A stretch of DNA of 64,000 nucleotides from Anadara kagoshimensis (taxonomy: Eukaryota; Mollusca; Bivalvia; Arcoida; Arcidae), in NCBI GenBank assembly GCA_021292105.1, contig CM037868.1, positions 28,974,139 through 29,038,138 of the forward strand, in the 5' to 3' direction. A program made the position numbers and the translations under genes. A model generated the notes under the pieces. It was given only the letters and a program-made list of their open reading frames with translations, was not told the origin of the DNA and did not search any database. Shown here one piece after another: positions 55,705 to 64,000 of the stretch (within the stretch, counting starts at the first letter, position 1; each line of letters begins with the position of its first letter).

Positions 55705-58700
55705 ATAACACAAGTTCTATATATTCGGCGTATGTTGGTGGTATATATGATCTGGATGGAGATTTTATTTGATCATTATGTTTTATGATCATTATATATG
55801 TGCCTTATATAGTTGGTATTTTACCCGCTTTTTAAACAACGGTTCACAGTCAGGATAGACTTCTATGTATGTCACTATATACACGTAATGAGAAAGTTCA
55901 AATTCTGTTTGTACATATTTGGAAAACACCTATTGGTTATTATATGATCTGTATATAGAGTTTGTAGTTACCATTGATCGGCTTGGTTTATGTTTTTATG
56001 TATGTACCCGCTGTCAGGGTGTTCAACTTTAGTTATGTACCCCGATCAATATCATGTACAGTCAAAAATGGAGGACAAAAACCACGTGTATACAACACCA
56101 TACCTGTATGTGAAATATAAACCGTATATAAACATGGGGATTCAGGTTTTATCTAAAGGTAAATATACCAAAATTTAATATTTAGTAGAAACGCTGCTTT
56201 TCATATATACGGCTTTTGTTTAAAAATGTAAAAATGGAGAATTTTACCTGTTTGTAAAATTTGAAAATGTGATTTATTGTTCAATGAATGAGATTTTAAG
56301 TACACACACTAAACACGTGGTGTATCTGGTCTTGGCAACCGGATTATTTATAGGACGGATTTTGATAATGAAATACTGTCGTTTCCATGGGATCACTGAT
56401 CATTGTAATATCGTATAATAAATGTCCCATTTTCATATATTCGGTTAGAATTTAGGTGTATTTCAGTATTCATTGTTATGGGCCATTCATACCAGTATGT
56501 AACGGAATGTGAATGTAATGGGACTAGATTAGGTAGGGTTGACTAACTAACCTGCCTTCGATTTTCATAAATATGATTTAGTTTAAAAAGTAATGGGTTT
56601 AATTTATGAGTTTTATTAATTATTTATTCATATATACCATTGTGAATTAAAAATTTTAGATTAGATTTTACGGAATAAATTATTATTTACTGAGAAGCAT
56701 GGGTAAATTCACTGAAATTTTAATTTTTACCGGAAACGCCAAAAATGAGAATAATTTTTTCAAAATTTTAATTATAATTAATTGTTACAAAAGTAACACT
56801 CCCACCAGGACTTGTCAAGGATTGCTAGTACTATGTATGTGTTGGTACCATGCTATAATAATGCTAATGCATGCGAAGGAATTACAGTGACAAAGTATGT
56901 GACCTCTAATTAACAACTTTGTATTACTGATATTGTAAGATCCAATTGCTCAGTCCGTCAAAAGGAAATATAACCTAGAATCGTATCTTTGTAAATGAAC
57001 AAGAACTGTGATACAACAAACGCCCCTCCTTTATATAAAAAGATGTATCCTTTTGTTTGATAGTCAAATTTCCGGCCTATATAAAACGAATATGGTTAAA
57101 TACTGGGGGATTTGGCGCTTAATTTTAATTTAGCGTATATTAACAAAGCATTTAGAGTCAATGTTTAATCATAGATACACGTGACTTGATGGTCCTGTCG
57201 TGTTTGTTTAAACAAAGAACTAATAACGGACAGCATAAAAAACTGTCTTGTTGATCTGGGACAGATGATCGTCAGTCACATAAATACAGCTTTATCAAGA
57301 CTCTTAATCAATCTGTAATTAGCCCGACTGTGTTTAGATTGGGTATATTGGAACGTTAGGTATCGCTTTGTATTAGAATGTTACGCTATTGCTTCTGTTC
57401 CAGCAGATCACCTATACATCGCCTCCGTGCTCTAAAACAATATGTAGGTACTGGCCGTGTACCGTGTTTTGTTGTAGAGCTGTTGATCTTGTCCATGATA
57501 GCATTGCTCCGTTTAACATGTAAACTACAGAATGACTATTGTAACAAAATGTTTGATAAAGAGCTTTGGTGTAATTTGTTACCTTACTTTACATACACTA
57601 CAGTGTTGAATACATTATTTCATATTCGGGAAGTACAGTGACAGAGTTGTGGTATGGCAATGTTTAATGAGAGTGCATTGATAGCCTACAGCTGTCAAGT
57701 ATTCACCACATCCTAAAAGAAATATATTGTTTGAGGGTGTATAGGAATATCACTTGTCTGTTTAGTTCCGACATCATGCCCGCTCAATAGCTTTAACATA
57801 TATGGATGACTTATTGACTAAAGGATCCTTTGTGCAATGTGTCGCATACGGCCAAACTTGGGATCAAGTCATAGATTTGGTCCACATCAGTCTCTTACGA
57901 TAGACTGCGGCTCATCACTGATGCAATAAAGCATATCTATTTCTACATAGGACAATACTAGTTAATAGGATTTGCCTGCATCCTAGTTTATGATTTCATG
58001 TCAAACCACTAAACAGTATACTAGTATTGTGGTATTATGACGTCTTTCATATTCTGTTACTTCCAAAGTGGACAAAATGACAATCGTTTTCATAAGCTTG
58101 CATGTTTGTATTTTTCTCATTCTTTCTAATGCGTTCTAATATAATTATAAACGTTACACATGTGTTCTTTAGAGCATGTTCGCCCGAATGTGTTCAATAG
58201 ATATATCTTTAATTAGGAAACAACCGAGACTTCTTGTACAAAATGTTCTATTTCATTTGAATATCCACGTTCTTGAACTAACTTGACCACGCCTTGGTGT
58301 AAAACATCATTTTATATACCAAGATAACTAAAAGCATAGGAATGGCATTTAACTACATTTGAAATACACCTACTATGACCTTAGTTTGAAATGCCTGGCA
58401 AACATTCTTTGGTGTCGCCCACGGCGCTTATAAAATTCCGTCTTGAACTTGGACCTTCTTATCCTTGCTCAAAAGGTATAAGTAACAGGAATTCTTTGTC
58501 CTGGAATCATTGAGAATCAATTTTCTTTTTTCCTTATTTGACTTGATCAATTTACAAGTATGGCCATCGAATTTCTTTAAACAACTAGAATGGTTAAGTT
58601 TTAAGTTCATTTAAATGTAAAATCTATACTGTGTTACATGCCTACAGCCGGTAGTACTTAGTTTTAAACTGAATTCATTTGTTACATGTTCAGTCTATTT

Positions 58701-60400
58701 ACTTACATCGTAACATTTGTAGTTTTAATTGATTAAATTTTAATTAAAAAACACTAGGGTTACACACAAAAGAAACCGACTTAGTAATGAAGAAAGACAC
58801 CTTGTCTAACCCAACGCATATTGGCACACAGCAAGTCGATTTTGAAGGTATTGACCCCGTGTCTACCCAAACGCATATTAACACACAGTGAGACGATATT
58901 GAAGATATTGACCCCGGATAGTCGTGTTCCTGCACGCACCACAGAGAAAAACAATAATACGTATATTTATATTCAGTATCCGTATTCATATGGAAATATT
59001 GATACATCATTATGTTAAGACATTGCAAGGATTGTGTATCATGTTTTAAGACGATATATTTTATGAATAACAAAAATTATACAAAGGAATGCAGACAACA
59101 AATATCGGATGATCGCCGGTTATGTCGTGTATATTGTTGTTGATCAAAACGTGCCTTGTCTTCTCATAATATATTGTACAGAGACATGCATGATCCAGAC
59201 ACTGCATTCTTAAAGTTAAAATTTTATTTGCGACATCAGCAAAATGAATTTGGGATGAAAACTTTTTTGAATAAAAAAATGATGAAACACTGTTTTGTTT
59301 GTTTGGAAATATCGTTTGGTTTTAAAACATCATATTTTGGATATGGTTACTTAAGATGAAACAAAGACTTTCGGGGTTATGTGAAATGTCTACTTAATGG
59401 TCACTGGTATCAAATGTTCTTCAAAGCTACAGATAGTTCAATATGTCCGAGTCAACCAAATATACATGGATTATCCTACAATAGTACATGTAATTCTAAC
59501 ACCAAAGTCATTGTGGAGCTTAACAAACTAGGATCTTGTTACAAATACAGTAAGGACAGTTGTAATAATGACATTATATTTTAACTTGGAATTGAGACTA
59601 TTATTATCCTTTAAGAAAATAGCCTTAGTTAGATATTACACATCACTACAGGCAGGGTCCTGTCTCTTAATGCCCTTTAAGGAGGATCAACTAAAAGGTC
59701 ACTGCATTTCATTTGACCAACGGATTACTTCTTAACACCTCCTAATGACCGGGCAATATTGGACACATACAACGTTACGTAACGGTATTTAAATACGGTT
59801 TCAATATTGTCATAAGTTGTTTTGGACATTTGTATTTTGTTGAGTTGGGAAAAGATCCATTCCCAGATGTTCAGAATTGTTCGTTAATGATCAGTCCAGT
59901 GATTTATTTGATACTTTTTATCAGGAAGGCATCATGTGCTCTCACTTTGAAATGCTCAGTTACCGTTTGGTTTCGTTTGCTTCTCGAGTCTTGGAAATGT
60001 TAATATAAAGTAACACATGGACAAGTTTTATCCAAGATTGTAGACAAATAAATAAAGGTTTAACTGCTATCCGTTCTGTGACGAAAATTACCAAATACAG
60101 AAACGGTATCTGTATGTTTCCCAAACAAACTAATACCAAAATACGTTAAAATCGATGCTTACTATATATTCCTACTTGGCTAGATTGTGTAGTTTACCAG
60201 TGATTATTTTTCTTTTGTAGAGTTTCCTGGTTCAGACTGACCAATTCTCAAGATGTGAAGAAGACTTTTTGGTATTAAATATTCATTGTGAATACCGCAG
60301 AATAGGCATTGCCAAAGCCATGTTTTGACATCCAGATGATGGATATTTGTTGATAGGATCTGTCCAGAATTGACCGTCACTTTACTATATAATAATTCAG
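55705..60400. other. CpG-normal unique sequence, nothing supported
   Basis: No gene, RNA or mobile element was recognised. A two-unit 57-bp repeat (ACGCATATT.ACACACAG, starting near 58807 and 58864) is the only clear structure. Frames up to 109 codons (58744-59073, minus) overlap that repeat and look incidental. Confidence 0.35.
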
Positions 60401-60439
60401 TTTAAGTAATAGAATCTGTCTTCTTAAACAGGTTGTGAT

Positions 60440-61234
60440 AGGAGCAATATTCATTACAGAATAAAGTGAATTGCACCTGTCCCGGCCTGCTTGAGAGATG
60501 ACAACTTCTGCAGTAGGGAAGAAGTCTAAACTTTATACATGCATATATTTTGACAATAGCATTGACCTTATAAAAAATCCCAACTTTGTGGAACGGTTTG
60601 GGAACAGTTGTAATTAACACAGTCTGTGTTTCTGATGATTTTATTAGATTTTGTGTGTGGTTTCTGATTATCAGGTTAGTTCAGCATTCTGTTTAATGTT
60701 ACGAGTAGGTCTGGACTTGTGTAATATTTGGTTGAATTACAATTTCCAATTGCACTCGTCCCGGCCTGCCTCGTGAATGATATACACCAGATTATGATTT
60801 CTGACCGCAGCCATTAGATTTTGTATGATCTGTTGGTGATAAATTGTCCACAGATAATGTGTTCATATATTCGCCTTGACAAAGTTGTTGTGCCCTGTTA
60901 AAACTAAAGATGATTAGATTCCTGGTTTCTAAAGTGACCACACTGCGCATCTGCGTATCTTGTAGGTATCATAGAATTGTGGAGTTGAGTCAGGCGTGAT
61001 TTGTGCAATCTGGATATATACATCAAATTGCACTTGTCCCGGCCTGCCTCGACTTCATGCCTTCGTCAGATGTAAGTTTCACATATGTATCGACATGTTT
61101 GATGTGCATTTAACATTGCATTCTTCGTAATTTATTTTGAATTTGTTTCATGTTTTACCAGATATGACTGACCTCATTGCATGTAGATGCTTGTGCACAA
61201 GAAAGGCTTATCTGAATTGTTTAAACAATTTTCC

Positions 61235-61282
<48 letters not shown>

Positions 61283-61605
61283 TCTTTGTAGGATTTGTTA
61301 AACAATTGAATGTTTTATGTAATGGTAAGCTGTTCCTTTGTCTCGGTTTGGGTTCGATGATATAGCTCCGCCAATTGAAAGTTCTTGTGACTGTTATTAT
61401 TTCTCTTAAACTACAACGTTCTAAATAGTCAAGTAATGTTGTTGCTATTGTATCCAGACGATATGCCAAGACAAAATGGGGAGGTATGCATTGTAGAGCT
61501 GTTAATAAAGCGGAGATTTAATTTGACGTAAAATGTTTAGGTTGTGACGTTTGCAATCTTTGTTTCATTCTGGTATTCAAATTGCACTCGTCCCGGCCTG
61601 CATAA
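60440..61605 (+). repeat. Phased series of hairpin plus GTCCCGGCCTGC motif
   Basis: A conserved 22-bp motif (AATTGCAC, two pyrimidines, GTCCCGGCCTGC) occurs at 60469, 60748, 61026 and 61580. Spacings are 279, 278 and 554 bp, the last being twice 277. Upstream of each, 16-22 bases away, is a (GTG)CAAT/(GTG)TAAT segment that can pair with ATTGCAC. The sequence between copies is largely unalike. A single partial copy lies at 31499. This could be a decayed 278-bp repeat whose hairpin part is under constraint, or a series of protein-binding sites. Confidence 0.6.
61236..61281. repeat. (TG)n microsatellite
   Basis: About 22 uninterrupted TG repeats, lying in the gap where the motif series skips one period. 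Confidence 0.95.
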
Positions 61606-61609
61606 ATAC

Positions 61610-63060
61610 GCATTTACAGCAAAGAATCTTCAACAAACACATTTTCTACAAGTCACCATATTGAACGAGGATACGGCGTCATGCCCTAGCTTGCACAACA
61701 AAACTTAAGAAAAATGTCATTCTGGTGTAATTTTAAAAAAAGCTGTAGCAATTACATAAGACTTCCATTTGAACATTTTTTTGAAAAAACAATTTGTCAA
61801 AAAATTTACATAGAATTTCAAGTGTGGGGTACAAAAGGAAGTTTTACCAATTACGAAGATTGTTTCATTAATGGTAAGGTTAGTGGACGTCAAGTTGCTT
61901 ACTATCAATAAAACGGGAGATTTATTGGCTTGGTTTTAGTACATGAAACGCTTTCAGCTTTTGTGCTACAGTTAATGGAATCAACAGTTTACCATGTGAG
62001 GTATACTGGTAACGCTTTCGACTTTTCGAAATAATGTTCTATTCTACTATTATCCAACGGAAATAAAAAGTCCGACACCAATAACATGTTTAATTGTATT
62101 TATCATGTGATACACTGGAGAATCATATTACATTCAATCTGCTACTGTACCCGAACACACTGACCCACAATGTCATAGATCAACATGGCAAAACGCTCAA
62201 CTTATATACTAGTATACTGACACCGAGCTATGGGGTGAAATGTTAATGGCAAAGAGCCGATGATTGGTTGCTGCATCTATTGGATATGTTTGATAATGTA
62301 AAACAGACTTTATGCTAAAGAAAGTTTAATGGGTATTGTGATGCACTTGCACACTCAAATTGGAATGTAACATCCAGAAACTAAAATCAACTATATAATA
62401 TGAATTGGTAAAACGCTGGAAACATGTACTTGTCAAACGGACAGCTCAAATTGCTCTGGTTTGAATCCAAACATTAATTGTATCTACTGGTGGGCAATGT
62501 TTTGATGCACTTGCACATTCAAAATTGAATGTAACACCCAGACACTAAAGTTGACTATATAATACGAAAAGGTAAAATAAAACACTGGAAACATGTACCA
62601 AATACGGAAATGTGTACTTGGAAATGTCCAAAACAACGTAACACGACACAACAAATGAAAACACAAACTTAACACAAACTATTGCTGAGGAAACTGGTTA
62701 TACATTTACTTTTACACATTTCTGGTTGATACAAATGAGAAAAAAAACGCTATTATAAAATACCAATGACTTGTCGATTCAAATCAACCTTGCAAGATAA
62801 AATAAAACAGTACATGTATTATTAGACTGACCTTTCTAGTGGCTTGTCGTTTCCCAACTTGTAGTAAATCTAGACAAACTTCATTGGAATTATTTTGAGT
62901 CATAACCGTCGCTATTATTTACCATCTGAGACTGCCGATTTGGCCGATTAGTCAATGTCAGATTATTTTGATTGATTAAATGTGGTTTTACATCTTGGTA
63001 AAGAATATTTCACATATGTCGAGACGTCACCTGCTGTAGGTGAAGTATCAGAATTTTTAT
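61610..63060. other. No supported gene; diverged 164-bp repeat
   Basis: ATGCACTTGCACA at 62341 and 62505 starts two diverged segments that share GAATGTAACA, AACTATATAATA/GACTATATAATA and CTGGAAACATGTAC. Other sequence here is unique. Confidence 0.45.
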
Positions 63061-63064
63061 TTAC

Positions 63065-63146
63065 CCGTTTTGCGGCGAGTTCAAGGCAATGTGCTGGGAG
63101 GGTTCTTTGGCTGCCGTGACGCTGGACATTGGTCTTCTGGGGGACC
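63065..63146 (-). CDS. GC-rich exon-like interval with possible start codon
   Basis: On the minus strand a GCTACAG acceptor-like site precedes 82 bases ending at a GTAAAT donor. G+C is far above the surrounding DNA. Two frames are open. One contains ATG at 63130 and reads MSSVTAAKEPSQHIALNSPQ; the other reads VPQKTNVQRHGSQRTLPAHC. It could be the first coding exon of a gene running leftwards. Composition and splice-like edges are the evidence; no family was recognised and the acceptor lacks a long pyrimidine tract. Confidence 0.35.
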
Positions 63147-63149
63147 CTG

Positions 63150-64000
63150 TAGCTTGCATTTCTAAATAAAGCGTGCTTGACGAAATACGAAAGAAATTTT
63201 ATTACCAATTAATTATCAAGTCTTCGTCATACCCGGCCAGGCTTGTAACCCAACCTCTCACATACAAACCGTGAGTTACCTGAGTTACCATAGTTGTTCA
63301 GATTATTTTGAAAGCCATGGGTCAAAACCATCACCTCTATTTGCCGCCCGACACTAGAACCATTGATAATAGGATTCTATGTTTGATCTTGAATTAAGGC
63401 AGAAACTAAACTCATGGGCAAGATTCCTTATGATGATGTAAAAAGGAATATTATTCCCATCTTTTAGTCATGTTGGGGAAAAACACTGGTAATGCCCTTC
63501 AACGCTTGTAATAATGTGTTAACGCTATTTGGGGGTTGGTGAAAGAGCATGTATGTGTATTTGTCAATCAACAGTGTGTTAACCGCTTCGTAACGGAATA
63601 CGGTAAATTTCCGAACTTCCGCATTGTCCTTTACCCGACATGTAATGGAATAGTTACTACAGCAGTCTTAGAAGACCTGTTACCTAGTATCCCCGTCATC
63701 GCCTAGTGGTTATTTTAAAGTTTTGACCTTGTTACCTTGACCTATGCGCCTAAATTTGGTATGCGACACATCGTCTTATGTCGGTTGAAATTTGATCCAT
63801 GTTTGGTCAAAATCCATCAATAGGCATGAAAGATATGGACTGGTGCGGATAAGATATTTTTGGGTCAGGGAAATTCCTATTTTATATGTCAAGTACCGAA
63901 GAAAAAAGAGACAACAGCATACATACATTGTTGGAGTAAATAAACATAAACATACAAACACAAATTCAGCGTATTTCTGGAGTGAAATAATATATACATG
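63150..64000. other. CpG-normal right edge, nothing supported
   Basis: No repeat or gene was recognised. If the interval at 63065-63146 is a first coding exon, promoter sequence could lie here, but no element stands out. Confidence 0.3.

Overview
The window looks like animal nuclear DNA, most likely from a mollusc and probably a bivalve. It is A+T-rich and has no dense open reading frames. It carries many tRNA-derived SINEs with pol III A and B boxes, several minisatellites and satellites, and short inverted-repeat DNA transposons. It also has a duplicated long element with internal tandem repeats and a microsatellite tail. No complete gene, rRNA, functional tRNA, CRISPR array or operon was recognised. 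The taxon call is an inference from repeat style, not from a marker gene.

Layout. Positions 1-1000 keep more CpG than what follows; they hold a strong hairpin (71-122), a GC-rich exon-like block (316-385) and a short ATG-initiated frame (884-964). Roughly 1-53 kb is CpG-poor and reads like intron or transcribed-unit sequence interrupted by mobile DNA. Its main items are a 92-bp minisatellite (6.5-7.2 kb), SINEs, a decayed TSO1/tesmin-type CXC-domain fragment (13.4-13.8 kb), two direct copies of a ~3.8-3.9 kb Helitron-related-looking element (14.35-18.12 and 27.46-31.38 kb), and 192-bp CpG-rich repeats (19.4-19.7 kb). Further along are an 87-bp minisatellite (24.2-24.8 kb), a 1.2-kb hAT-like element with a 7-bp target duplication (33.7-34.9 kb), arrays of 44, 30, 29 and 50 bp, and a 2.8-kb satellite of a 47-bp unit (49.6-52.4 kb). 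From about 53.1 kb to the end CpG is more frequent and repeats are fewer. This part has a perfect CRE palindrome at 53.6 kb, a phased ~278-bp series of a hairpin-plus-GTCCCGGCCTGC motif (60.4-61.6 kb), and a GC-rich exon-like segment on the minus strand (63065-63146).

Genes. Six small plus-strand intervals (884, 25365, 42611, 46169, 48145, 49521) have splice-site-like edges and can be joined in phase into a hypothetical ~159-residue frame ending just before the 47-bp satellite. Open frames of this size are common by chance in such DNA, so this is a hypothesis with low confidence. Other exon-like intervals (5103, 33530, 25946) do not fit that chain. No function is proposed for any of them.

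Most of the supported annotation is therefore mobile and tandemly repeated DNA. The more unusual items are the paired element with Helentron-like ends, the short-TSD hAT-like elements, the broken CXC domain with TGA at a zinc-ligand cysteine position, and the phased motif series at 60.4-61.6 kb.
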